Source of the DNA: CAZLNO01 sp964561005
Lineage (GTDB): Bacteria; Pseudomonadota; Alphaproteobacteria; Kiloniellales; Rhodovibrionaceae
NCBI GenBank assembly: GCA_964561005.1
Contig: CAZLNO010000016.1
Coordinates: forward strand, 1-50,137
DNA: 50,137 nucleotides
Direction: 5' to 3'
In this document: positions 18,722 through 26,658 of the stretch, piece after piece
Position numbering within the stretch: position 1 is the stretch's first letter
Layout: every line of letters starts with the position of its first letter
Made by a program: the position numbers and the translations under genes
Notes under the pieces: generated by a model
Database searches by the model: none
Seen by the model: only the letters and a program-made list of their open reading frames with translations
What the model was told of the DNA's origin: nothing

Positions 18722-19438
18722 CTACTCTTCGGGAGAGCGCGTGGCCACCAGCGTCCAGTTCGGATCGCGGCTGCGGGTGTTGCGCGCGAAGGTCCAGATA
18801 TCGACCACCTCGGCGACGTGCTCGCCGTCGCCCTCGATCCGGTTGCCCTCGGAATCCTTCAGCAGGTTGATCTGCTCGGAAACGAACTTCACCGTGATAA
18901 AGGCCGTGCGGCCCTGCAGCTCGGCCTCGATGATTTCGGCACTGGCGATGTTGACCAGTGTCGTCTCCAGGGCCTGCCCCTGCTTCTCCCGCTCATCGAT
19001 GGCGGATTCGAAGTCCTTGTAGACGTCGTTGGCGAGAAGCTGGCGCAGCGCCTGCCGGTCGCCCGCCGCGAAGGCGTTGACGACCATCTCGAAAGCGCCA
19101 CGCGCGCCCTGGAGGAAGCCGTCCTCGTCGAAGTCGCGGTCGGCCAGCTTGATCTGCGTGAGCCCGGCCGACAGCGGCGTTTCCGACTTCTCGGCGGCGG
19201 CGCGCAACTCCTCGTCGGTGATCTCGTCCTCCGGCCGCTTGCGGTCGGGCATCGGGATCACCTTGTCGCGGTCCTGGCCGTTGGATTGCTGGCGCTGCTG
19301 GCCCTGGCGGAAGGGGTCCTGAGAGGGACGCTCCTCGTGGCCGGTGCGCTTACCCAGGACGCTACGCAACCGGAATACCAGGAAGGCCGCGATGGCCGCA
19401 AACAGGATGATGTCGAAGAACTGAAAACCGTCACCCAT
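18722..19438 (-). CDS. Tim44/TimA family membrane protein
   Basis: A 238-residue homologue of the mitochondrial import motor subunit Tim44. One N-terminal membrane segment (FQFFDIILFAAIAAFLVFRL) is followed by a charged linker and the Tim44 domain, with FDEDGFLQGARGAFEMVVNAF, LLANDVYKDFESAIDER and VDIWTFARNTRSRDPNWTLV. The ATG at 19436-19438 gives MGDGFQFFDII, as in relatives. Bacterial members are thought to help membrane protein quality or assembly. It is 18 bases upstream of mltA in the same direction, and divergent from fxsA. Confidence 0.92.
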   Translation of the reverse strand: MGDGFQFFDIILFAAIAAFLVFRLRSVLGKRTGHEERPSQDPFRQGQQRQQSNGQDRDKVIPMPDRKRPEDEITDEELRAAAEKSETPLSAGLTQIKLADRDFDEDGFLQGARGAFEMVVNAFAAGDRQALRQLLANDVYKDFESAIDEREKQGQALETTLVNIASAEIIEAELQGRTAFITVKFVSEQINLLKDSEGNRIEGDGEHVAEVVDIWTFARNTRSRDPNWTLVATRSPEE

Positions 19439-19627
19439 GAGGATTGCCTGTTCCGCCGGCATTGCCGAGTGCCGGCCCGTCCTGGGCCGGCGGTTGATCC
19501 GCTGTCGGTCGATCGGCCGCGGCGCGTGTGCTACACAAGAGCGTCCTGCTGCGAAAGACCCGTTTGCGCCGGGTGGATCAAGGACCACATGACCAAGAGA
19601 TAATTGCTACGCGGAGAAAGGGCAACC

Positions 19628-20128
19628 ATGGGTCTGGTCCTCCTGCTCGCCTTCATCGGCGTGCCGATCATCGAGATCGCGGTCTTCATCGAGGTCGGCG
19701 GCTGGCTCGGGCTGTGGCCTACGCTGGGTCTGGTTGTCCTGACGGCCGTGGTCGGAAGTCTGGAGCTGCGCGCCCAGGGATTGGCGACGGTCAACAAGCT
19801 GCGCCGACAGCTCGACCAGGGCGAGCTGCCGTCGGACACGCTGTTCGACGGCGTCTGCCTGCTGTTCGCCGGCGCGCTGCTGCTGACGCCCGGCTTCGTC
19901 ACCGACGCCGTGGGCCTGGCGCTGTTCCTGCCGCCGTTCCGCCGCTTTCTGCGCGTCACCCTGGGCCGCCACATCGCTCGCCACGCCGAGGCGCGCGTGT
20001 TCGTCGACGGGGGTGCCGCGGGTCCGCGGGGCGGCCAACAGCCGGATGACGTGATCGATGCCGACTACGAGGAAGTGCGCGACCCCGAATCGGGCGATCG
20101 GCCGGATGGCCAACGCTTGCCGCGGTGA
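19628..20128 (+). CDS. fxsA: FxsA family membrane protein
   Basis: A 166-residue protein. IEIAVFIEVGGWLGLWPTLG is the FxsA signature region and is followed by VLTAVVGSLELRAQG and a second hydrophobic pair at about 78-105 (CLLFAGALLLTPGFVTDAVG). In E. coli FxsA suppresses F exclusion of phage T7; its normal role is unknown. The ATG at 19628 has GGAGAAAGGG upstream. The C-terminus is hydrophilic and variable. It precedes secB, as in many alphaproteobacteria. Confidence 0.93.
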   Translation: MGLVLLLAFIGVPIIEIAVFIEVGGWLGLWPTLGLVVLTAVVGSLELRAQGLATVNKLRRQLDQGELPSDTLFDGVCLLFAGALLLTPGFVTDAVGLALFLPPFRRFLRVTLGRHIARHAEARVFVDGGAAGPRGGQQPDDVIDADYEEVRDPESGDRPDGQRLPR

Positions 20129-20198
20129 CTCAGGCGCTCTTGTTCCACAACCGCGTTCGTGCTAGCCACCCGTGGCTTTCACGCAGGAAGGGGATGTC

Positions 20199-20729
20199 AT
20201 GGCGGAGGATTCCAGCAACACCGAGGGAACGGAAGCGGCGACCAGCGCCGACAAGCACGCCGCGCAGCTTCCGAGCTTCACGATTTATACCCAGTACATC
20301 AAGGACTTCTCGTTCGAGAACCCGAACGCGCCCGGCATCTACATGGAGATGAAGGAGGCGCCGGAGATTTCGGTCGATCTCGACGTGAAGGTGAATCAGC
20401 TCCAGACCACGACCTTCGAGGTGGTCCTGTCGATCGAGGCCAAGGCCAAGGTCGGCGAGAAGTCGGCCTTCGTGGTCGAGCTGAAGTACGGCGGCCTGAT
20501 CGGGCTGAAGGACGACACCACCGGCACGCAGCGCGAGCAGATCCTGCTGATCGAAGCGCCGCGCTTCCTCTTCCCCTTCGCCCGCAACGTCGTGTCGACG
20601 ACCACGCAGGATGGCGGCTTCCCGCCGTTGCTGATCAGTCCGATCGACTTTGTGAAGATGTACCAGGACCGCAAGCAGCGCGCGCAAAGCCAGAACGCGC
20701 AGACCGGCCAGGAAGAGGCCAGCGGCTGA
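20199..20729 (+). CDS. secB: Protein-export chaperone SecB
   Basis: Homotetrameric chaperone that keeps preproteins unfolded and delivers them to SecA. The 176 residues include FTIYTQYIKDFSFENPNAP, VNQLQTTTFEVVLSIEAKA, KYGGLIGL, ILLIEAPRFLFPFARN and GGFPPLLISPIDFVKMY, all conserved. The start is the ATG at 20199, with GGAAGGGG upstream; the frame opens earlier at 20172. Gene order fxsA-secB-dnaQ(convergent) is typical near alphaproteobacterial origins. Confidence 0.97.
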   Translation: MAEDSSNTEGTEAATSADKHAAQLPSFTIYTQYIKDFSFENPNAPGIYMEMKEAPEISVDLDVKVNQLQTTTFEVVLSIEAKAKVGEKSAFVVELKYGGLIGLKDDTTGTQREQILLIEAPRFLFPFARNVVSTTTQDGGFPPLLISPIDFVKMYQDRKQRAQSQNAQTGQEEASG

Positions 20730-20743
20730 GACCGGACATCAAC

Positions 20744-20781
20744 CCGCGGGGCCGCGGTTTCTGGCCGCGCCCCGCGGATTT
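20744..20781. terminator. Terminator between convergent secB and dnaQ
   Basis: CCGCGGGG (20744-20751) pairs with CCCCGCGG (20770-20777), and the adjoining inner bases continue the stem with one bulge. ATTT follows on the plus strand. It lies 14 bases after the secB stop. Confidence 0.6.
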
Positions 20782-20860
20782 CCGGCACCGCCGCCTGCCC
20801 GAGGGACGTTCCGGTCACCGCCCCTTTATTAGGCTTGGGGTGAACGACCGCAATTGACAA

Positions 20861-21532
20861 TCAGTTTTCCCAGATCGGCGACTTCAGCTTGGCCAGCATG
20901 GCCGCGTGGGCGGCCGTTTCGTCGGCGGTGGGCGCGTGCGGCCGGGGCTCGCGGCGCGGGCGACGCGCGATCTCAACCCGTTTCGGGCCGTTGCGGGACT
21001 CGCTCAGCGCGAGGCCCGGTTGCCGCCCGCCCAGCAGCTCCAGGTAAACCTCGGCCAGCAATTCGCAGTCCAGCAGCGCGCCGTGCAGTTCGCGCGCGGA
21101 ATTGTCGATCTCGAAGCGCTTGCACAGCGCGTCCAGGCTGGCCTGCGCGCCGGGAAACCGGCGGCGTGCCATCGCCAGGGTATCGACCGCGCGGCTCGCC
21201 GGGATCTCGGGCCGGCCGTGCTGGCGCAGCTCGTGGTTCAGGAACCGCAGGTCGAACTCGGCGTTGTGGATCACCAGCTTGTCGTCGCGCACGAACTCCA
21301 GGAAGTCCTCGACGATCTCCGCGAAGGGTGGATGCTGGCTGAGAAACTCGCGGCCCAGGCCGTGCACCGCAAAAGCTTCTTCCGGCACGTCGCGCTGCGG
21401 ATCGATATAGACATGATAACGCCGCCCGGTGGCCACGTGGTTCATCAGCTCGATGCAGCCGATCTCGATGATCCGGTGGCCGTCGATGGGCTCCAGGCCG
21501 GTTGTCTCCGTGTCCAGCACGATCTCACGCAC
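20861..21532 (-). CDS. dnaQ: DNA polymerase III epsilon subunit (proofreading exonuclease)
   Basis: 3'-5' exonuclease that proofreads for the replicative polymerase. The 223-residue protein has the DEDDh motifs: LDTETTG (Asp7, Glu9), HNAEFDLRFLNHEL, and HGALLDCELLAEVYLEL with the catalytic His and Asp. The start is the GTG at 21530-21532 with GGAG eight bases upstream; coaE overlaps it by eight bases. The C-terminal 50 residues are basic and probably contact the alpha subunit. It is the last gene of the ppsR-maf-aroE-coaE-dnaQ operon. Confidence 0.95.
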   Translation of the reverse strand: MREIVLDTETTGLEPIDGHRIIEIGCIELMNHVATGRRYHVYIDPQRDVPEEAFAVHGLGREFLSQHPPFAEIVEDFLEFVRDDKLVIHNAEFDLRFLNHELRQHGRPEIPASRAVDTLAMARRRFPGAQASLDALCKRFEIDNSARELHGALLDCELLAEVYLELLGGRQPGLALSESRNGPKRVEIARRPRREPRPHAPTADETAAHAAMLAKLKSPIWEN

Positions 21533-22175
21533 GGCGGCGGCTTCTCCGATATTTGGTGCTTGGCTTGATGGGTCCCCGCCATATTTTGACGATTCGACGC
21601 AACCCGCGCAAGGTCTCGCACTTACCGAGACCGGTCTGGACGACATGGTCGGCGCGCCGGCGCTTGATCGCGTCGGCAAGCTGGCGGGCGCGGATCTCGG
21701 CCAGGCGCTCTCGCGTCATGCCGGGCCGGCGCAGGACGCGCGCGTCCTGCACGAAGCGCGGCGCGGAGACCACGATCACGGCGTCGCACAGCCGCTCGCC
21801 GCCGGTCTCGAACAGCAGCGGGATGTCGAGCACCACCACGGGCGCGCCGCGCCGGCGCTGGCGCTTGACGAAGTCGTGAGCCTCCTGACGCACCTTGGGG
21901 TGCAGGATCGCCTCCAGCCGCCGCAGCGCCGCCGGATCGCGAAACACCCGCGCTCCCAGTCGCTGGCGGTCGACCACGCCGTCCACCACGACCTCCGGAA
22001 AGGCCCGCGCGATCTCCGGCACGGCACGGCCGCCCCTGGCCATGAGGCGATGCACCGCCGCGTCGGCGTCGTGCACCGGCACGCCCAGCCGCCGCAGCAT
22101 GCGCGCCGCCGTGGACTTGCCCATGCCGATCGAGCCCGTGAGGCCCAGGACCCGCGTGCGGGGCCGGCGGCGCAA
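21525..22175 (-). CDS. coaE: Dephospho-CoA kinase
   Basis: Last step of coenzyme A synthesis, phosphorylating the ribose 3'-OH. The protein (216 residues) has the P-loop GSIGMGKST (14-22), then the conserved VPVHDADAAVHRLM, LHPKVRQEA and VVVLDIPLLFETG. I take the TTG at 22173-22175 as start, four bases after the aroE stop. An ATG at 22211 inside aroE would add 12 residues. It overlaps dnaQ by eight bases. The C-terminus is unusually basic (RRSRRRA). Confidence 0.93.
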   Translation of the reverse strand: MRRRPRTRVLGLTGSIGMGKSTAARMLRRLGVPVHDADAAVHRLMARGGRAVPEIARAFPEVVVDGVVDRQRLGARVFRDPAALRRLEAILHPKVRQEAHDFVKRQRRRGAPVVVLDIPLLFETGGERLCDAVIVVSAPRFVQDARVLRRPGMTRERLAEIRARQLADAIKRRRADHVVQTGLGKCETLRGLRRIVKIWRGPIKPSTKYRRSRRRA

Positions 22176-22179
22176 AGCC

Positions 22180-23016
22180 TCAGTCCTGCAGCACGAAGCG
22201 GCGCAGCTCATCCGTCACCTCGGGGCGCACGCCGAACCAGGCCTCGAACCCCGGCACCGCCTGGTGCAGCAGCATGCCCAGGCCGTCCACCACCGGGTTG
22301 CCGCGCCTTGCCGCCTGGGCCAACAGCGGGGTCTCCAGCGGCTGGTACACGATGTCGTTGACAACGGCCGTGGCGGGGAGGGGTCCCAGGTCGATCTCCA
22401 GCGGCGGCTGCCCGGTCATGCCCAGACTTGTCGTATTCGCCAGCAGCGCCGCCTCCGGCAGGGTGGTCGACCAGTCGCCCCAATCCACAACCCGAATCGG
22501 CCCGCCAAGCTGGCGGGCCAGTGCCTCGGCCTTTGCCCGCGTGCGGTTCACCAGGCGAATCTCCGGCGCCCCGGCGTCAAGGAGCGCCACGACGACCGCC
22601 CGCGCCGCGCCGCCGGCGCCCAGCACCACGGCCGGGCCGGCCTGGGGACGCCAGTCGGGCGCTCCCTGACGCAGGTTGCTCAGGAAGCCCACCCCATCGG
22701 TGTTCGAGCCACGGATGCGGCCCTCGGCAAACACGAGCGTATTCACGGCGCCCAGGCGGCAGGCGTGGTCATCGGTCTCGTCGCAGACGCCAAAGGCCGC
22801 TTCCTTGTGCGGCACGGTCACGTTCGCGCCGCGGAAGTGCAACCTGGCCAGCGCGCGAACGCCCTCCGCGAAATCCGCCGGCACCACCGGCAGCGGGACA
22901 TAGGCGCCGTCGATGCGGTGCCGTTCCAGCCAGTAGCCATGCAGACGCGGCGACTTCGAATGTCCGACCGGCCAGCCGAGCACCCCGGCCAGCCGGGCCT
23001 CGCCCGAGAGAATCAT
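22180..23016 (-). CDS. aroE: Shikimate dehydrogenase
   Basis: NADPH-dependent reduction of 3-dehydroshikimate in aromatic amino-acid synthesis. The 278 residues include the substrate motif VGHSKSPRLH, catalytic lysine in VTVPHKEAA, NTDGVGFLSNL, the glycine-rich GAGGAARAV, the NADP motif VNRTRAKAEAL and the C-terminal GLGMLLHQAVPGF. The ATG at 23014-23016 overlaps the maf stop (ATGA), so the two are coupled. Confidence 0.96.
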   Translation of the reverse strand: MILSGEARLAGVLGWPVGHSKSPRLHGYWLERHRIDGAYVPLPVVPADFAEGVRALARLHFRGANVTVPHKEAAFGVCDETDDHACRLGAVNTLVFAEGRIRGSNTDGVGFLSNLRQGAPDWRPQAGPAVVLGAGGAARAVVVALLDAGAPEIRLVNRTRAKAEALARQLGGPIRVVDWGDWSTTLPEAALLANTTSLGMTGQPPLEIDLGPLPATAVVNDIVYQPLETPLLAQAARRGNPVVDGLGMLLHQAVPGFEAWFGVRPEVTDELRRFVLQD

Positions 23017-23666
23017 GTGCCGATCACCCGATGTTGGCGCAGAAAGTCCAGCAGCGGCAATAGCGGCAGGCCCAGCACGGTGAAGTAGTGGCCGCGCACG
23101 TCCGCGAAGAGCTGCGCGCCGAGATCTTCGAGCTGGAAGGCCCCCACGGACTGCGCGACCGCCTCGCCCACGGCGTCCAGATAGGCCTCGATAAAGGCAT
23201 CGCTCGCCGGACGCATGGTCAGTTCCGCACTATCCTGGTGCTGCCAGATACGACTGCCGTCGCGCAGCATGACCGCGCCGACGACAAGGTGGAAGCGCCG
23301 CCCGCGAAGCCGGTGGAGCTGATCCCGCGCCGCATCGCGATCCACTGGCTTGTCGAACCATTCCCCCTCGCACGCCAGCATCTGATCCGCGCCCAGTACC
23401 AGCGCGCCGGGGTGGCGTGGACTGACCCGCCGGGCCTTCAGCTCCGCCAGGGCCTCCGCGACCTCGGCGGCGGACGCGTTCTCGGCGCGCAGCGCCACCT
23501 TGACCTCGGCCTCGTCGATACCCGGCGGATCGGTGACCAGCGGGACGCCGGCATCCAGGAGCATCCGTCGCCGCGCCGCGCTTCCAGAGGCCAACACCAA
23601 GGTCGGCGCGTCCGACGGCGGTGTACCGATGCGCCGCGACGGTTCGTGCGCTTGCGCCGTGCTCAT
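23013..23666 (-). CDS. maf: Maf family nucleotide pyrophosphatase
   Basis: House-cleaning nucleoside triphosphate pyrophosphatase, 217 residues. The N-terminal LVLASGSAARRRMLLDAGVP is the Maf signature, and LVLGADQMLACEG carries the catalytic aspartate. The C-terminal FTVLGLPLLPLLDFLRQHRVI fits the family. The ATG 23664-23666 overlaps the ppsR stop (ATGA) and the maf stop overlaps the aroE start. An N-terminal extension of about 20 residues precedes the core. Confidence 0.94.
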   Translation of the reverse strand: MSTAQAHEPSRRIGTPPSDAPTLVLASGSAARRRMLLDAGVPLVTDPPGIDEAEVKVALRAENASAAEVAEALAELKARRVSPRHPGALVLGADQMLACEGEWFDKPVDRDAARDQLHRLRGRRFHLVVGAVMLRDGSRIWQHQDSAELTMRPASDAFIEAYLDAVGEAVAQSVGAFQLEDLGAQLFADVRGHYFTVLGLPLLPLLDFLRQHRVIGT

Positions 23667-24487
23667 GATCCGCCCTCCACCCGATGTCGGGATAGATAGG
23701 TCATGATCGTCGCCGCCGTCTCCTCGATGGAACGGCGCGTGACGTCGATCGTGGGCCAATCCTGGCGGGTGAACAGCCGCCGCGCCTCGATGACCTCGCG
23801 CCGCACGCTCTCCAGGTCGACGTAGTCGCTTTCCGCAGGGTCGGTCTCCTTCAAGTTCAGGCGCTGGCGGCGCACTTGCACCAGGCGCGCCGGTTCCTTG
23901 GTCAGCCCGACGATCAGGGGGCGGGTCGCCTGGAACAGCTCGCGCGGCAGTGGCAGGCCCGGCACGATTGGCACGTTGGCCGCCTTGATGCCGCGATTGG
24001 CCAGGTAGATGCAGGTCGGCGTCTTCGACGTCCGCGAAACCCCGACCAGGATCACGTCCGCCTCGGTAAGCTGCGCGGTGGCGTGGCCGTCATCGTGCGC
24101 GAGAGCGAAGTTCATGGCGTCGATTCGCTCGAAATAGTGCGTGTCGAGCGCATGCTGCAGCCCCGGCTGTCCCGAGATGCCGACGCCGAAATAGGCCGCC
24201 AGTGCATGGATCACCGGGTCCAGCACCGGGATGCAGGGCACGCCCAGACGACGACAGCCCTCCAGCAGGCTGGAGCGCAGTTCGTCGTTCACCAGGGTGA
24301 ACAGCACCGGTCCCGGATGCCGCTCGATGCCGACGATGGTCTTCTCCATCTGCTTGCGCGTGCGGATCAGCGCCCAGATGTGCTCCACCGGCTCCACGCC
24401 CTTGAATTGGACGAGGCAAGCGCGCGCAACGCTGTTGATCGTCTCGCCGGTGGCGTCGGAAACGAGGTGCAGGTGGTGGATCGTCAT
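23663..24487 (-). CDS. ppsR: Pyruvate, phosphate dikinase regulatory protein (PPSR, DUF299)
   Basis: Bifunctional kinase/phosphorylase that inactivates and reactivates phosphoenolpyruvate synthase or pyruvate phosphate dikinase. The 274 residues begin HHLHLVSDATGETINSVARA and contain the P-loop region VILVGVSRTSKTPTCIYLA. The gene is the first of the leftward operon and its start borders the probable origin. A homologue of this protein is also the first gene left of oriC in Caulobacter. Confidence 0.94.
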   Translation of the reverse strand: MTIHHLHLVSDATGETINSVARACLVQFKGVEPVEHIWALIRTRKQMEKTIVGIERHPGPVLFTLVNDELRSSLLEGCRRLGVPCIPVLDPVIHALAAYFGVGISGQPGLQHALDTHYFERIDAMNFALAHDDGHATAQLTEADVILVGVSRTSKTPTCIYLANRGIKAANVPIVPGLPLPRELFQATRPLIVGLTKEPARLVQVRRQRLNLKETDPAESDYVDLESVRREVIEARRLFTRQDWPTIDVTRRSIEETAATIMTYLSRHRVEGGS

Positions 24488-24925
24488 CGCGCTCGCCTTG
24501 TGCCGGCCCCTGGGGACGGTCTGGGGACAACGTGTCGGAAAACTCCCGCCGTCACGACACCGCGCGGCCGGCGGGAGGAATCATCCATGTTGTCTCTTGC
24601 GACATACCCAAGATTGCCCCAGCCGTCCACAGCGGCGGACAACCCTGTCTTCGCAAACAGGGCGACCCGCCTTTGTCCCGCTCATCCCCGTGATTCACGG
24701 CCATGCGCCGACTCCGTTCCTGAAAACCGAGTCAAGGCCGTTCAAGGCAGCCAGGTCCAACCGGCATCCACAGCCTGGCGGCAGGCGCCTTCGGGCGAGG
24801 ACAGCACTGTGGACAACTCGTGGATCGGCGGTTGATCCCCAGGACTCACCGCCCGACTCCAACAACCACTCTTTATTTAGATTCCTGACTCGGTATATGA
24901 GGGACGGGGAAAAACGGGAGCCGAT
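24488..24925. other. oriC: Probable chromosomal replication origin (oriC)
   Basis: A 438-bp gap between divergent ppsR and hemE, with no coding frame. It contains DnaA-box-like 9-mers: TGGGGACAA (24522-24530), CCGTCCACA (24623-24631), GGCGGACAA (24634-24642), GCATCCACA (24764-24772), TGTGGACAA (24808-24816, one base from TGTGGATAA) and CGTGGATCG (24819-24827). An AT-rich patch lies at about 24869-24900. Eight GANTC sites occur. Known: in Caulobacter and Rickettsia the origin is next to hemE, with the same neighbours. No CtrA site (TTAA-N7-TTAA) is seen. Inference, supported by synteny more than by the boxes. Confidence 0.75.
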
Positions 24926-25984
24926 GTGAGCCAGACTGCGAACGCCGATTGTTGCAAGCCGCTCCTGCGCGCACTGGCCGGGGAGAGCCTGGCGGTCCCG
25001 CCGATCTGGCTGATGCGGCAGGCGGGCCGATATCTGCCCGAATATCGCGAATTGCGCGCACGGGCGGGGAGCTTCCTCGATCTTTGTTTCACGCCGGCCA
25101 TGGCCGCGGAGATCACGCTGCAGCCGATCCGTCGCTTTGGCCTCGATGGGGCGATCCTGTTCTCCGACATTCTCGTCGTGCCATATGCGCTGGCACAGCC
25201 GCTGTGGTTCGAGGAGGGCGTGGGGCCGAGGCTGGAGCGGCTGCGTGAGCCGAACGAGGTCGACACACGGCTGTCGCGCAACGGCTTTCACGAGGCGCTG
25301 GCGCCCGTCTATGAGACGTTGCAACGGGTCAAGCGGGACCTGCCTTCGCACACCACGCTGCTGGGCTTCGCTGGGGCGCCCTGGACGGTGGCGAGCTATA
25401 TGATCGAGGGCGGATCAAGCCGGGACTTCGCCACGATCAAGCGTTGGGCCTATGGCGATCCCAAGGGCTTCGGCCGGCTGATCGACCTGCTGGTCGAGGT
25501 CACCGCCGAGTACCTGAACGCCCAGATCGCTGCCGGGGCCGAGGCGGTGCAGCTTTTCGATTCCTGGGCCGGGAGCCTGCCGGCCTCGGCGATGCGGCGC
25601 TGGTGCCTGGAGCCGGCAAAGGCCATCGTCGCGAGGGTAAAGGCGGTGCATCCCGAGGTGCCGGTTATCCTGTTTCCGCGGGGCGCCGGGCCGGTCTATG
25701 CCGAATTCGCGCGGGTGGGGGGCGCCGCGGCGCTGGGCCTGGACACCGCGCTGCCGCCGGCGTGGGCGCGCGATCATCTGCAGGGTTCACTGGCGGTGCA
25801 GGGCAACCTCGACCCGTGGCATCTTGTCGTCGGCGGCGCGGGGATGCGGGAGGCCGCGCGGGAGATCCTGGATACTCTCGCCAGTGGGCCATTCGTGTTC
25901 AACCTGGGCCACGGGGTGGTTCCGCAGACCCCACCGGAGCACGTGGCCGAGCTGGTGGCTCTGGTACGCGGCGAAGCGGGCTGA
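24926..25984 (+). CDS. hemE: Uroporphyrinogen decarboxylase
   Basis: Decarboxylates uroporphyrinogen III to coproporphyrinogen III in haem synthesis. It has 352 residues, standard length. Conserved parts: PPIWLMRQAGRYLPEYRE near the N-terminus, ILFSDILVVPYALAQ with the catalytic aspartate, GFAGAPWTVASYMIEG, QLFDSWAGSL, and FNLGHGVVPQTPPEHV. The start is a GTG at 24926 with GGGAG upstream. It is the first gene right of the probable origin, followed by hemJ after nine bases. Confidence 0.97.
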   Translation: MSQTANADCCKPLLRALAGESLAVPPIWLMRQAGRYLPEYRELRARAGSFLDLCFTPAMAAEITLQPIRRFGLDGAILFSDILVVPYALAQPLWFEEGVGPRLERLREPNEVDTRLSRNGFHEALAPVYETLQRVKRDLPSHTTLLGFAGAPWTVASYMIEGGSSRDFATIKRWAYGDPKGFGRLIDLLVEVTAEYLNAQIAAGAEAVQLFDSWAGSLPASAMRRWCLEPAKAIVARVKAVHPEVPVILFPRGAGPVYAEFARVGGAAALGLDTALPPAWARDHLQGSLAVQGNLDPWHLVVGGAGMREAAREILDTLASGPFVFNLGHGVVPQTPPEHVAELVALVRGEAG

Positions 25985-25993
25985 GGAGGGAGC

Positions 25994-26437
25994 ATGGCCG
26001 GGTGGCTGGGAAGCGCGTATCTCTGGGTGCTCGCGCTGCACATCATCAGCATCATCGCCTGGATGGCGGGAATGCTCTATCTGCCGCGACTGTTCGTCTA
26101 CCACGTTTCGGCGACCCCTGGGAGCGAGCTGTCGGAGACGCTGAAGGTCATGGAGCGCCGGTTGCTGAAGGCGATTGTCAATCCGGCGATGATCGCGAGC
26201 TGGATCTTTGGCTTGATGCTGTTCCTCCACCTGGGCGCGTGGAGTATGGGGTGGATGCACGCGAAGCTGTTGCTGGTCATCGTGCTGTCGGGCGTTCACG
26301 GCGCACTCTCGCGCTGGCGCAGGGACTTTGCCGCGGACGCCAATCGGCGCGGCGAGCGCTTCTACCGCATCATGAACGAGGTGCCGACGGTACTGATGAT
26401 CGGCATCGTCATCCTCGTGGCGGTCAAGCCATTCTAG
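25994..26437 (+). CDS. hemJ: Protoporphyrinogen oxidase HemJ (UPF0093)
   Basis: Oxygen-independent style protoporphyrinogen IX oxidase of most alphaproteobacteria, 147 residues and four membrane helices. LHIISIIAWMAGMLYLPRLFVYH contains the conserved histidine and the PRLFVYH block; NPAMIASWIFG, MHAKLLLVIVLSGVHG and RIMNEVPTVLMIGIVILV follow. It starts nine bases after hemE with GGAGGGAGC upstream, so the two steps of one pathway share a transcript. Confidence 0.95.
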   Translation: MAGWLGSAYLWVLALHIISIIAWMAGMLYLPRLFVYHVSATPGSELSETLKVMERRLLKAIVNPAMIASWIFGLMLFLHLGAWSMGWMHAKLLLVIVLSGVHGALSRWRRDFAADANRRGERFYRIMNEVPTVLMIGIVILVAVKPF

Positions 26438-26658
26438 GCGCCCTGGGCCTTGACGGGCCGGCGGTCGTTCCCCATTTCCACGACTAAAGTCAAGGCGCGG
26501 ATTGGCGCCGTTCCCTTCTATCTACCGGCAATAGAATCGCACGCTGCTTCCAAAAGAGACGTGCTGGCTTGGTTGATCGGTCCCTTGTGACAGGGCGCCC
26601 GATCGGTCAGGCAATCTCGTGATCGGCATTCGTTCCAATCTCAAGACGACATCGGCTC
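26438..26658 (+). promoter_or_regulatory. Leader region of rho
   Basis: A 221-bp gap before rho. It contains a direct repeat GATCGGTC (near 26576 and 26603) either side of a short CCC/GGG pair, but no strong hairpin or -35/-10 pair. Rho genes are often autoregulated by premature termination in a long leader; that is only suggested here by its length. Confidence 0.35.

Noticed and set aside
24488..24925. A CtrA-binding site (TTAA-N7-TTAA) in the origin gap
   Set aside because: No copy was found; the Caulobacter type of control cannot be claimed.
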